A stretch of 64,000 bases of DNA from Legionella sp. PC997 (GCF_014109825.1 NZ_CP059576.1:3579501-3643500), one strand, 5' to 3'. Numbered from the stretch's first letter, positions 9,691 to 18,357 are shown. The notes: generated by a model from the letters alone, not told the origin. Translations and numbers: made by a program.

Positions 9691-10313
9691 TTCGCATCGC
9701 CGTACTTGGTTCAACCCGAGGTACTAACCTTAATGCACTGGTTGCTGCAATAGAACAACACCATTTAGCGGCATCAATCGAGCTGGTTTTGAGCAACAAA
9801 GAGGATGCGCTCATTTTGGAAAAAGCGGCAAACTTTGGAATTCAATCCATGTTCGCCAATCCTCAAGGACTCAGTCGTACGGAATTTGATAATTATCTGT
9901 CTGCGATACTCAAACAACATCAAATAGAATTGATTGTTTTAATTGGTTATATGCGCATTTTATCCGCTGAATTCGTCTCCCAATGGGAAAATAAAATAAT
10001 CAATATTCACCCGTCTTTACTGCCAGCTCATGCAGGGCTGATGAATCTTGATGTCCATCAATCTGTTTTAGATGAAGCTGATACTGAAACCGGTTGCACT
10101 GTTCACTTTGTTACCGAACAAGTCGATGCAGGACCAATTATTTTGCAGAAAAAATGTCCCGTTTTTCCAGGCGATACTGCTGAACTTTTGAAAGCTAGGG
10201 TGCAAGAACTCGAAGGATTAGCCTTGATTGAAGCGATACAGATGATTGCTAATTCCGATAGTCGGAGTTTACTTGGATGCCAAGCTACACCTACTAAGAT
10301 GATAAATAATTAA
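9687..10313 (+). CDS. purN: Phosphoribosylglycinamide formyltransferase (GART)
   Basis: Transfers formyl from 10-formyl-THF to GAR (step 3). At 208 aa it fits folate-dependent PurN. The catalytic Asn and His sit in INIHPSLLPAHAG and the catalytic Asp in VTEQVDAGPIILQK. The N-terminal IRIAVLGSTRGTNLNALV is the phosphate-binding loop, and the canonical GSGSN is altered to GSTRGTN. The start overlaps the purD stop by 4 nt. The formate-dependent alternative PurT is not in the window. Confidence 0.95.
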   Translation: MIRIAVLGSTRGTNLNALVAAIEQHHLAASIELVLSNKEDALILEKAANFGIQSMFANPQGLSRTEFDNYLSAILKQHQIELIVLIGYMRILSAEFVSQWENKIINIHPSLLPAHAGLMNLDVHQSVLDEADTETGCTVHFVTEQVDAGPIILQKKCPVFPGDTAELLKARVQELEGLALIEAIQMIANSDSRSLLGCQATPTKMINN

Positions 10314-10324
10314 CGAGGGAAATT

Positions 10325-10816
10325 ATGTCTAAAATACTTGTATCAATACTTATGGGCTCAAAATCTGATTGGACCATTATGGAAGAAACCAGCCGAACTC
10401 TGGAACAATTTAACATTCCTCACGAAGTTCGCGCTTTATCTGCACATCGTACCCCAGATGCGTTATTTGAGTATCTCAAATCCGCAGAAGAACGTGGCGT
10501 AGAAATTTTTATCGCTGCAGCAGGTGGTGCGGCTCATTTACCCGGGGTTGTAGCAGCTAAAACACTAATACCTGTTCTAGGTGTGCCCATGCCCTCCTCA
10601 ACATTCACTAATGGTCTTGATGCGCTTTTATCCATAGTCCAAATGCCAGCGGGAATTCCGGTAGGAACCCTTGCAGTGGGCAAAGCAGGCGCTATTAATG
10701 CGGCTATTTTGGCAGTAACAATCCTCGGCAATCAGTATCCTGTATATCGCGAAGCGATTAAAAATTACCGCGCGACTCAAGCACAAAAAGTACTGGAACA
10801 TGCTGAAATTAAGTGA
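10325..10816 (+). CDS. purE: N5-CAIR mutase, class I PurE
   Basis: Rearranges N5-CAIR to CAIR (step 6-7). At 163 aa it has the class I length. The motifs are MGSKSDW, SAHRTPDAL (catalytic His), AAGGAAHLPGVVA and VQMPAGIPVGTLAVGKAGAINAAILA, all of the bacterial class I type. Class I PurE needs PurK to make N5-CAIR, and no purK is adjacent, so it should lie elsewhere. It is the last gene of the purine run, 11 nt after purN with an AACGAGGGAAATT ribosome-binding stretch, and is followed by a strong hairpin. Confidence 0.96.
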   Translation: MSKILVSILMGSKSDWTIMEETSRTLEQFNIPHEVRALSAHRTPDALFEYLKSAEERGVEIFIAAAGGAAHLPGVVAAKTLIPVLGVPMPSSTFTNGLDALLSIVQMPAGIPVGTLAVGKAGAINAAILAVTILGNQYPVYREAIKNYRATQAQKVLEHAEIK

Positions 10817-10833
10817 TAACTCGAACACATATC

Positions 10834-10873
10834 GTTTCACCTCAGCCTATAAATTTATGGGATGAGGTGAAAC
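10834..10873. terminator. Hairpin closing the purine operon, shared with the convergent gene
   Basis: Perfect 11-bp stem GTTTCACCTCA (10834-10844) / TGAGGTGAAAC (10863-10873) with an 18-nt loop that is itself partly palindromic. It lies 17 nt after the purE stop and touches the stop of the convergent F-box gene, so it can serve both strands. There is no T-tract on either side. Confidence 0.6.
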
Positions 10874-11769
10874 TATCTGCAGGGTGATGCTGAAGAAATG
10901 TCATAGCTTGCATCATCACCTAACTGCTCGTGTAATCCCCTACTCACTGCCATAAAAGTATTAGCTAGATTATCTAAATAGATTTCTTCGGATAACTTCA
11001 CTCCATCTTTCATCATTTGCATAGCGATTATGTGATGCTCTTTTGACAGTGACGCTGCGAGTTTTGCACTGGTTTTAGTTAGGATTTCTTTGTACTCCTG
11101 ATATTTATCAGTTAGGTTGTTTTTGTTTTTTAATTCCGCATAAATACGTAACATTAAATGGAGACGCGTTGTTAGGTCATTTTTTTCACTTAATTTAGTC
11201 GATTTAAAGATCATTTCAATTGCATTTCGCTGACTTTTACCAACAGTAGCAGTAAGAAATTGAAAACTTTCTACGCTATCAATAACATAGGGCAGCAACC
11301 CCCCGTATTTAAGAAGTGAATTTGATTCAATTACTTTCGTATTACCATTTGAAAAAATATCCAGTGTTGTATTATCAATTTTTTCAAAGGACCGAGCCTT
11401 CATAACCGCGGCGAGTTGTTTTTTAAGACACTCAATTGAATGTACCAGCTCTTTATCAACACAGAGCAGTTCAGAACCAGTGGATCTTTGCTTAACCATA
11501 AATCGATACAAATCATGTAACAAGGAATCAATAATCAAATTGATATCATGTGTTAAATGTTTACTCACGGAATGATCTTCATTGACCTCTCGAAACCATT
11601 TGCAAACTAGGGACATGTTGTATTTATCGGGGAGGTTAGTCGCAAGGTTTTGACAAATCGGGAGTAGCATTTCATTAGGAAGACATTCAATTGCTGGACT
11701 TTCTTGCTCTTGTTTGCAAGAGTCCGTTTTCGCTCTAGAATTTTTAAAAAATCGGTCACCTCGTAACAT
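10873..11769 (-). CDS. F-box domain protein, candidate Dot/Icm effector
   Basis: Residues about 28-66 match the eukaryotic F-box: IECLPNEMLLPICQNL, then MSLVCKWFREVN, i.e. the LP..ll..I...L...D......vck.W pattern. F-box proteins bind Skp1 and recruit substrates to SCF ubiquitin ligases. Several Legionella effectors with this domain (AnkB, LegU1 class) hijack host ubiquitination. The remaining 230 residues are mostly helical with no recognised substrate-binding repeat. No signal peptide or membrane segment is seen. The start at 11769 is chosen because AAAGGG stands 6 nt before it; an upstream ATG at 11787 in the same frame lacks this spacing. It is a solitary gene, convergent with purE. Secretion is inferred, not shown. 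Confidence 0.75.
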   Translation of the reverse strand: MLRGDRFFKNSRAKTDSCKQEQESPAIECLPNEMLLPICQNLATNLPDKYNMSLVCKWFREVNEDHSVSKHLTHDINLIIDSLLHDLYRFMVKQRSTGSELLCVDKELVHSIECLKKQLAAVMKARSFEKIDNTTLDIFSNGNTKVIESNSLLKYGGLLPYVIDSVESFQFLTATVGKSQRNAIEMIFKSTKLSEKNDLTTRLHLMLRIYAELKNKNNLTDKYQEYKEILTKTSAKLAASLSKEHHIIAMQMMKDGVKLSEEIYLDNLANTFMAVSRGLHEQLGDDASYDISSASPCR

Positions 11770-11791
11770 TAAAATCCCTTTTAACATTAAT

Positions 11792-11805
11792 GCGACTTAG
11801 GTCGC
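11792..11805. repeat. Small inverted repeat upstream of the F-box gene
   Basis: GCGAC-TTAG-GTCGC immediately upstream of the F-box coding region, in what should be its leader or promoter. It could be an operator or an RNA hairpin in the leader. With 5-bp arms, chance is possible. Confidence 0.25.
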
Positions 11806-11926
11806 CGTATCACCTCAAATCGTCCTATCGATTCGTGCTTATTTTTCGAAAAAAACATATTTGTTCCTGGAGTTAAACAAAACCCCGGAAAGTCCTTTGA
11901 TCACAATATGTCTTGTCTACCTTACT

Positions 11927-12535
11927 TCATCCTGACGATAAATCAAACCATTGATTTAACAAAGCAATCAATTCCCCCACCCCTTCCTTTTTTGAAGATG
12001 AAAAAGATTGAACGGTTATCAAATGGGTTGCCAATTCATAATGTTTACGCACTTTGGCTAAGGTATTTTTTACTTCACTACGGCTTAATTTGTCGGATTT
12101 AGTCAATAAAATATGGACTGGTAGCTCCCGGTTTAATGCCCAATCGACCATCATTACATCTAAATCTTTCAAGGGATGACGAATATCCATCAATAAAATC
12201 AAACCTTTTAAGCTTTGCCTGACTTCAAGATAATGCGCCAAATTTTTTTGCCAGTCCATTTTCACTTGCAAAGCGACTTTCGCATACCCATAGCCTGGTA
12301 AATCAACAAGGCGACGCGTTTCATCGATGCCAAATAAGTTAATTAATTGGGTTCGACCGGGTGTTTTACTGGTGCGTGCCAAATTTTTGATGCCAGTGAG
12401 ACAATTCAAAGCACTTGATTTTCCAGCATTTGAACGTCCAGCAAAAGCAACTTCATATCCGGAGTCCTCAGGTAACTGAGGCACACGGGCAGCACTTTTT
12501 AAAAAAACAGCTTTAGAATAAGGATTTTCCAACAT
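11927..12535 (-). CDS. engB: Ribosome biogenesis GTPase EngB/YsxC
   Basis: Essential GTPase of the TrmE-Era-EngA-EngB family, acting in large ribosomal subunit assembly. G motifs: FAGRSNAGKSSALN (P-loop), SKTPGRTQL (G2), VDLPGYGYAKV (G3), and LLTKSDKLS (G4). At 202 aa from the ATG at 12535 it has normal length. An in-frame TTG at 12565 would add ten residues, but E. coli YihA-type proteins have little sequence before the conserved core, so the ATG is preferred. No good Shine-Dalgarno precedes either. It is divergent from cytochrome c4, an arrangement I recall as common in gamma-proteobacteria. Confidence 0.94.
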   Translation of the reverse strand: MLENPYSKAVFLKSAARVPQLPEDSGYEVAFAGRSNAGKSSALNCLTGIKNLARTSKTPGRTQLINLFGIDETRRLVDLPGYGYAKVALQVKMDWQKNLAHYLEVRQSLKGLILLMDIRHPLKDLDVMMVDWALNRELPVHILLTKSDKLSRSEVKNTLAKVRKHYELATHLITVQSFSSSKKEGVGELIALLNQWFDLSSG

Positions 12536-12606
12536 AAGAATTATAATATTTTGGGATTCAACCAAGGCAGTGTACCATTACTTGGTAAATTTATTATGAG
12601 AAATCG

Positions 12607-13206
12607 ATGAAAAAATTTGTACTCACTTTTATCCTTTGCTTTCCATTAGTTCTTTTTGCTCAAGAAAATACCTTATCTGCACCCAACAAAGCGGTAGTTT
12701 GTTCCGCATGCCATGGACAACAAGGTAATAGTCCAAATCCCGACTGGCCTAATATCGCAGGACAACATCCCAAATACTTTATAAAGCAACTCAACGATAT
12801 GAAAGATAGTGCGTTACGTAACGCACCAACGATGAATGCGCTTGTTGCTACCCTTAGTAAACAGGATATGGATGACTTGGCAGCATATTATGCTAAAATG
12901 CCTCTTGCTAAGGGCAGTACACCTAAAGAATTTCTTACACGGGGTGAACAAATCTACCGTGGAGGAGATTTTGCAAAAAGGATAACGGCATGCATCGCCT
13001 GCCATGGTCCCAAGGGTACGGGCAATGCTCAAGCTGGCTTCCCCATACTGTCTGGCCAACATGCTGCTTATACCGTGTTGCAATTAAATGCATTTAAAGA
13101 CGGGAAGAGGAAGAATGATTTAAACCATATCATGCAAGATATTAGCAGTAGAATGAGCCAAGAAGATATGGAAGCAGTCGCACATTATATTGAAGGGTTA
13201 CATTAG
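12607..13206 (+). CDS. Di-heme cytochrome c4, periplasmic
   Basis: Electron carrier between quinol-oxidising complexes and terminal oxidases. It has an N-terminal signal peptide (MKKFVLTFILCFPLVLFA, cleavage near residue 18). Two heme c sites follow, CSACH at residues 32-36 and CIACH near residue 127, giving the two-domain c4 layout. Candidate axial methionines lie in NAPTMNAL and LNHIMQDI. At 199 aa it fits the family. It is followed after 11 nt by a DsbA-like gene and is probably co-transcribed with it. Confidence 0.93.
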   Translation: MKKFVLTFILCFPLVLFAQENTLSAPNKAVVCSACHGQQGNSPNPDWPNIAGQHPKYFIKQLNDMKDSALRNAPTMNALVATLSKQDMDDLAAYYAKMPLAKGSTPKEFLTRGEQIYRGGDFAKRITACIACHGPKGTGNAQAGFPILSGQHAAYTVLQLNAFKDGKRKNDLNHIMQDISSRMSQEDMEAVAHYIEGLH

Positions 13207-13217
13207 GAAACTAAATT

Positions 13218-13832
13218 ATGTTAAAAAAATTAATCGCTGTATTCTTTCTTTTACCAGCAATGGCCCTGGCTGCATCATTTGTTGAGGGGAAGGACTATCA
13301 AATTGTTACCAATCCAAACGTAATGAATAATAAAAATAAAGCGCCCATTATTGAAGAATTTTTCAGTTATGGCTGCCCCTGGTGTTACAAAATAGAAGCA
13401 CCTCTCAATTCTTGGGTTAGTAAAATGGGCAATTACATTCAATTCGAACGTGTTCCCGTAGTATTTAAACCATCATGGGAGCTCTATGCTAAAGCGTATT
13501 ATACTGCAAAAACCCTTGCACTTTCTGATAAAATGACGCCCTTACTGTTTAAAGCCATCCAAGAAGAAAGAAAGCCCCTCGACTCCAAACAAGCTATGAT
13601 CAGTTTTTTTGTTGCTCAAGGAGTGGATAAAGAAATCGCGAAAAGTGCGTTTGAAAACTCACCAACCATTGATATGCGTGTTCAAAATGGAATGAGCCTC
13701 ATGGGCGCTTATCAGATTAATGCAGTGCCTGCCTTTGTGGTAAATAATAAGTATAAAACGGACTTACGAATGGCTGGTAGTCCAGAGCGTTTATTAGAAC
13801 TATTGAATTATCTCACGCGAAAATCTGCTTAA
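13218..13832 (+). CDS. dsbA: Thiol:disulfide interchange protein, DsbA family
   Basis: Periplasmic oxidoreductase of the thioredoxin fold that introduces disulfides into exported proteins. The signal peptide is residues 1-18 (MLKKLIAVFFLLPAMALA). The active site is Cys53-Pro-Trp-Cys56; classic E. coli DsbA has CPHC, so the dipeptide is altered and the redox potential may differ. The cis-proline loop is NAVPAFVVNNKY. At 204 aa it is the size of E. coli-type DsbA. L. pneumophila has two DsbA proteins (DsbA1 and the dimeric DsbA2 needed for type IV secretion). This one resembles the short DsbA1 type and is linked to cytochrome c4. Confidence 0.9.
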   Translation: MLKKLIAVFFLLPAMALAASFVEGKDYQIVTNPNVMNNKNKAPIIEEFFSYGCPWCYKIEAPLNSWVSKMGNYIQFERVPVVFKPSWELYAKAYYTAKTLALSDKMTPLLFKAIQEERKPLDSKQAMISFFVAQGVDKEIAKSAFENSPTIDMRVQNGMSLMGAYQINAVPAFVVNNKYKTDLRMAGSPERLLELLNYLTRKSA

Positions 13833-13859
13833 TAAGCTGGCTATTATAAACCTGCAAAT

Positions 13860-13945
13860 GCCTGGGTGAACGCACAAGCCGCAACCCAGGCCGAAAACCC
13901 ATGCACACTCAGTATTCCTGGTTTCCACTACGTTTCAGGCTACAG
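13860..13945. repeat. REP-like double hairpin
   Basis: Stem GCCTGGGT (13860-13867) / ACCCAGGC (13884-13891) followed by a second degenerate arm pair (CCTGGTTTCCAC ... CAGGCTAC, ending near 13943). The core GTAGCCTG/CCTGGGT resembles hairpins at 38101 and 47239 in this window. It separates dsbA from the convergent Rab-like gene and may act as a bidirectional terminator. Confidence 0.5.
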
Positions 13946-13999
13946 TGCTTAGTCAGCAGAAATTGGAATAAAGATAGAGACAATGCTTCACGTGAAACG

Positions 14000-14926
14000 T
14001 TAAAACGCGTGCTCGATGGATTTTTTCTGATATATCAATTCTCGTGCAGCGACAAATCCCATCATGTCACTTAACATAGTACTTACAACCTCCAATATTT
14101 CCTTGAAGATGCTTGCAAGTGGGCTAGTGAGAAAAGTACTTAAAACAGGGCTATCTTGTTTATAGAAGTTATTGGCCTGTTCCATGAGATCTAATGTTGT
14201 TCTACAAAACTCGATTACTTCATCTACATTTGTAGAAGCGAACAATTTTTCAAACTGAGCGTTGTACTCTGCCCTTGTTTCTCCTTTTAAAACCAGGTTC
14301 TGGTGCTTCTCCGTAAACAAGTGGGTACGATTAGGGTTGGTGAGTTTTAAATAATTATTAAAGAATTCATCCAGGAGTGGCTTAATCTTATTTAAATGTT
14401 TGGCTAGATATATGCGAAGTGTTATGTGGTAAAAAAGTTGCTCGACATTCATTTTATTACGAGAGGAAACTTCTAAATACTCAAGGCCCAGCTCATCAGC
14501 TAATCCCTTTGCTTGCGTGGAGCTTACCTCTCTTCGTTTCTCTATGTCCGCTTTGCAACCGACAAGAATCATTGGAAGATTTTGCTTGGTTACTCTTAAA
14601 CGAGCTACGTAGTCTTTCGTGTGCTGCAAAGAAGTTTTATTAGTTAAATCAAAGCAGACTAGCGCTCCATCAACCGATCGAAAATAAGAACCAACGATTT
14701 CCTGTAATTTAGGCGTACCTGAGGCATCCCAGATGCGTAATTGGACTTTTTTATTGAACAACTTAATCCATTTTATTTCTTGGTCAACACCCATAGTGTC
14801 CATGTAGGTATCATAACTATAGAGAGAACCCCCACAATACGCCTGCACCAAGCATGATTTACCAACGGCGTTATTCCCTAGAAGAATTATTTTGAAATGC
14901 TCGTCATACTCTTGTTTGCGTTCCAT
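14000..14926 (-). CDS. Rab-like small GTPase with C-terminal extension, candidate effector
   Basis: Residues 10-175 form a Ras-superfamily G domain of Rab type: P-loop GNNAVGKS (17-24), switch I DTMGVD with Thr44 (Rab consensus TIGVD), G3 WDASG (66-70), G4 CKAD (124-127) and G5 SSR (154-156). Two key positions differ from Rab consensus. The catalytic Gln after DxxG is Thr71, and the Asn of NKxD is Cys124. About 130 helical residues follow, and there is no C-terminal prenylation cysteine. The start at 14926 is supported by AAGGAGGG 10 nt upstream; a longer in-frame start at 14950 would overlap that site. Rab-like genes are known from L. longbeachae and other Legionella. Translocation to the host is inferred. 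Confidence 0.85.
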   Translation of the reverse strand: MERKQEYDEHFKIILLGNNAVGKSCLVQAYCGGSLYSYDTYMDTMGVDQEIKWIKLFNKKVQLRIWDASGTPKLQEIVGSYFRSVDGALVCFDLTNKTSLQHTKDYVARLRVTKQNLPMILVGCKADIEKRREVSSTQAKGLADELGLEYLEVSSRNKMNVEQLFYHITLRIYLAKHLNKIKPLLDEFFNNYLKLTNPNRTHLFTEKHQNLVLKGETRAEYNAQFEKLFASTNVDEVIEFCRTTLDLMEQANNFYKQDSPVLSTFLTSPLASIFKEILEVVSTMLSDMMGFVAARELIYQKKSIEHAF

Positions 14927-15049
14927 GCTAACAACCCCTCCTTGGATCAAATCTGCACAAATAATAACAAACTATTCGCTCTAATTTAAGTGGTCATTGC
15001 CCCCAAGGAGGAATTTAATGAAACGGTTTGGATTAACACTTTAAATCTT

Positions 15050-16348
15050 TTATGCTCCCTTACCTGGATTTTCCAAACTTAAAATTCCGGTATTGAAATC
15101 ATAAGCAAAAATCTCAGCATAACGTCCCCAGTCAATCATGGTACGTAATACACGGTCGGCTTCTTTTTCACTTAGATAATCTTCAAGCTTACTCAAAAAA
15201 CGTTCTTCAGAAACTCTATGTCCTACTTTTTCATCTAATACTCGGCGGATGTAACGGGCAAGAGGTACCTTTTCCAATAATCTTTGCGCGAATAATTGTT
15301 TACGCTCTTGAAGATCAGCTTCAGCAAATTGCTTTCCTAAGTCGCTTAATTGGATATCTCCTGCAGAAACTTTAGCGAAACCTAATATTTCCAATGTTTC
15401 AAGTATGGGAAATAGGTCATCAATATTCATCATCAACTCATCTGCAAGCTCTGGTAGATCAATACGCTCTTCAAAAGAGGTCATCGTCTCAATCAAGCCA
15501 GTAAGTTCCGAAGGTTCTACATCGGGTAATCGGTATCCTAAACCGATTTGTCGCTCTCTTTGGGCTCGTTTTGCTTTTTCTTTAGGCCCAGTCGTCATTA
15601 ATGTATAAATTTTATCAACCAAAGCTCGAAACTCAGGTGACTCAGGATCTCGTGGCTGCGGTAAGGTAACAGGTAATTCGGCGCGGATGTACCCTGGATC
15701 ATTCCCAAAAATTACTATTCTGTCAGCTAATGTAGCAGCTTCTTCAATATTATGAGTCACTAATAAAATCCCATTGGTATTGGTTTTCTTTTCTGCCCAT
15801 AATTCCAACAAGTCAGACTTCAAGTTTTCCGCGGTAAGTACGTCAAGGGCGGAAAAAGGCTCATCCATCAATAAAACATCGGGATTAATGACTAAGGCTC
15901 GCGCAAAACCAACCCGTTGACGCATCCCACCGGAAAGTTCCTTTGGAAACGCCGATTCAAAACCATCAAGACCAATAATATCAATCGCTTCAATGGCTCG
16001 ATGCCTGCGCTCATCCCGACTTACTCCTTGAGCCTCTAGTCCAAGCTCTACATTTTCCAATACGGTAAGCCAAGGCATTAAGGCAAACGACTGGAAAACC
16101 ATTGCAATCCCAGCGACAGGACTGGTGACCGGTTTACCCCTATAAGTTACGGTTCCACCAGTGGGGGCTATAAGACCTGCAATAATACGCAACAAAGTTG
16201 ACTTCCCTGAACCGGATTTACCTAATAAGGCAACGATTTCGCCTTCTTGAAGCTTAAAGTTCACATCCTCAAGCACAAGCAAATCTTGTTCTGCTGCTTT
16301 TTTAAAAGACTTGCGTAAGCTTTCTATTGCAATAATGGTTTCAGACAT
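15050..16348 (-). CDS. ABC transporter ATPase with C-terminal AAA-associated domain
   Basis: ATPase of the nitrate/sulfonate/bicarbonate importer group. Residues 1-250 are the ABC domain: Walker A GKSGSGKST, Q-loop MVFQSFALMPWLTV, signature LSGGMRQRVGFARAL, Walker B LLMDEPFSALD, and H-loop LLVTHNIEEA. Residues about 285-425 are an added helical domain (GLIETMTSFEERIDLPELAD...) matching the AAA_assoc_C type extension found on some members. It is presumably regulatory. It lies 8 nt downstream of the permease gene with the same orientation. Substrate cannot be read from sequence; no binding protein is encoded next to it. Confidence 0.9.
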   Translation of the reverse strand: MSETIIAIESLRKSFKKAAEQDLLVLEDVNFKLQEGEIVALLGKSGSGKSTLLRIIAGLIAPTGGTVTYRGKPVTSPVAGIAMVFQSFALMPWLTVLENVELGLEAQGVSRDERRHRAIEAIDIIGLDGFESAFPKELSGGMRQRVGFARALVINPDVLLMDEPFSALDVLTAENLKSDLLELWAEKKTNTNGILLVTHNIEEAATLADRIVIFGNDPGYIRAELPVTLPQPRDPESPEFRALVDKIYTLMTTGPKEKAKRAQRERQIGLGYRLPDVEPSELTGLIETMTSFEERIDLPELADELMMNIDDLFPILETLEILGFAKVSAGDIQLSDLGKQFAEADLQERKQLFAQRLLEKVPLARYIRRVLDEKVGHRVSEERFLSKLEDYLSEKEADRVLRTMIDWGRYAEIFAYDFNTGILSLENPGKGA

Positions 16349-16356
16349 AAGTATCT

Positions 16357-18096
16357 TTAATTAAGGTTAAAACGTTCTTCCGCCAAGCGATAGAGCGGAC
16401 GCCAAATCAAATGGTTAAAAGTAAGTACATACAAACACATCATTGCAGTACCTAAAGCAATTTTTGGAAAGTCTCCCGTTGCCGTGCTGGCTTGGATGTA
16501 TTCTCCCAAACCTGTAGCTCTAAGGGTAGTATTCCCCCAACTCACGAACTCTGCCACAATGCTCGCATTCCATGCACCACCCGCAGCTGTGATGGCGCCC
16601 GTAATATAAAAAGGAAAAATGCCAGGCAATGCTAACCTTTTCCACCAGAGCCACCCCTTCAAGCCAAAATTGTCTGCAGCAAGATAGAGTTCTCGCGGAA
16701 TAGTCGATGCTCCTGCAATCACATTAAATAAAATATACCATTGAGTTCCAAGAATCATGAGTGGAGTCACCCATAGTTCTACATTTAAATGAAACGCTAC
16801 GATAGCTATCACAAATAAAGGATAGAATAAATTTGCAGGGAATGCTGCTACAAATTGAATCACTGGCTGTATTTTTTGTGCAATTCTTGGCCTTAGACCA
16901 ATCCACACGCCTACTGGAATCCAAACTAAGGAGCTAAGAAATATCATAGAAAGCACCCTAGCCCCGGTTGCTGCTCCCAGCAAAAACACATGCAAAATAT
17001 CGCTCACTTTCAATTCTGCAAGAATAAAGCGCAATAAGAACCATGCTCCAGCACAAACGCTAATTAAAACTAAAATGCTCCAAAGTCGATCGAGACGCTT
17101 CTGCTTTTTAAAGTCAATTTCCCTTATTATTTTTGTCTCATTGATTCTCAGCCAACGCGCATTGACAAAATGATCGGAAAAAATGCCAAGGACTTCAGCA
17201 AACTGCTTCATTAGTCTACTGCCACGAATCCAATCCACGAGCCAAGATTGATATTCCGCTCCATCATGGGAGGGCTCTGTTTTAAACTTTTCAGACCAGG
17301 CAATTAGAGGACGAAAAAAGATTTGATCGTATAAAAATATAACAATCATCATTGCTAAAATAGCATAACCCACCGCATGTAAATCTCGTTGCTGAATTGC
17401 CAAGGCAATATAAGACCCTACGCCCGGTAATCGAATGTCTTGATGCGCTACTGAGATCGCTTCAGACAAAACCACAAAGAACCAGCTAGCAGACATAGAA
17501 ACCATCATGTTCCACAACAAACTCGACATGGAAAAAGGCACTTCCAATTTCCAAAAGCGTTGCCAGGCCGAAAGTCGAAACATAGAAGACACTTCTTGTA
17601 AATCATGGGGTAATGTTTTTAAGGACTGATAAAAACCAAACGTCATATTCCATACTTGTGCACAAAAGATAGCAAAAATGGATGCACATTCAGGTCCTAG
17701 CAAACTGTTAGGAAACAAGCGGATGAATCCGGTTACTGTAATCGATAGAAAACTTAAAACCGGGATAGATTGTAAAATATCAATCGCAGGAATAATGATT
17801 TGTTCTGCACGCCGATTTTTTGCAGCCCAAAGTCCTATCGTAAACGTAAAAATAATCGAAAAAAACAAGGCAATAAACATACGAAGTACCGTACGCAATG
17901 CATAAAAAGGAAGATTGGCAGGATCTAATGAAATGGGTATCTGCTCTCCCAATTGATAGGGAGTGGCCATTTGCGAACCGGCCCAACCTAAAAAGAACAA
18001 TATGGAAAAAATAAGAACAATGAGCAACAAATCCCAACGATTTACATATCGGCCAAATCTATCAGGATTAGCAAAGTAGAACCGACTTTCGCGCAC
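16357..18096 (-). CDS. ABC transporter permease, two fused permease domains
   Basis: Inner-membrane permease of 579 aa, about twice the size of a single BPD_transp_1 subunit. It has two copies of the domain, each with hydrophobic segments and an EAA-type loop (first near LQEVSSMFRLSAWQRFWKLEVP, second near RELYLAADNFGLKGWLWWKRLALP). Between them is a cytoplasmic linker of about 60 residues. The fusion gives a covalent permease pair for the single ATPase downstream. The family belongs to nitrate/sulfonate/taurine-type importers. The gene is preceded by a long non-coding stretch that would hold its promoter. Confidence 0.9.
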   Translation of the reverse strand: MRESRFYFANPDRFGRYVNRWDLLLIVLIFSILFFLGWAGSQMATPYQLGEQIPISLDPANLPFYALRTVLRMFIALFFSIIFTFTIGLWAAKNRRAEQIIIPAIDILQSIPVLSFLSITVTGFIRLFPNSLLGPECASIFAIFCAQVWNMTFGFYQSLKTLPHDLQEVSSMFRLSAWQRFWKLEVPFSMSSLLWNMMVSMSASWFFVVLSEAISVAHQDIRLPGVGSYIALAIQQRDLHAVGYAILAMMIVIFLYDQIFFRPLIAWSEKFKTEPSHDGAEYQSWLVDWIRGSRLMKQFAEVLGIFSDHFVNARWLRINETKIIREIDFKKQKRLDRLWSILVLISVCAGAWFLLRFILAELKVSDILHVFLLGAATGARVLSMIFLSSLVWIPVGVWIGLRPRIAQKIQPVIQFVAAFPANLFYPLFVIAIVAFHLNVELWVTPLMILGTQWYILFNVIAGASTIPRELYLAADNFGLKGWLWWKRLALPGIFPFYITGAITAAGGAWNASIVAEFVSWGNTTLRATGLGEYIQASTATGDFPKIALGTAMMCLYVLTFNHLIWRPLYRLAEERFNLN

Positions 18097-18297
18097 AATG
18101 CCTCCTCAATAACTTTGTCGACACCCAAAATACACTCTGCAACTGATTAATCACGCAGTATAATAATTGAAAAAAAAAATGAAACTCAAGGGCCAAATAT
18201 ACGCCAATACCTCGCAAAATTTTCCGCCCTGGAATAATTTTAAATTGATACGGGAACAGCTGCTTGTTTCAGGATAGTAAAATATCATAAAGACAGC

Positions 18298-18326
18298 TTG
18301 TCCGATAGATTAAAGCCGTTAATATA
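18298..18326 (+). promoter_or_regulatory. Candidate promoter ahead of the 22-codon ORF
   Basis: TTGTCC (18298-18303), 17-nt spacer, AATATA (18321-18326). The -35 is a fair match, the -10 a weak one. It would start transcription near 18333, just before the AAGGAG at 18347. Confidence 0.25.
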
Positions 18327-18357
18327 AACCTTTCTTCTGATTAAAAAGGAGAGTGTT

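Noticed and set aside
15018-15044. Eight-codon frame (MKRFGLTL) behind a perfect AAGGAGG
   Set aside because: Plus strand, 6 nt from the end of a minus-strand gene with nothing downstream to regulate; too short to support as a gene.
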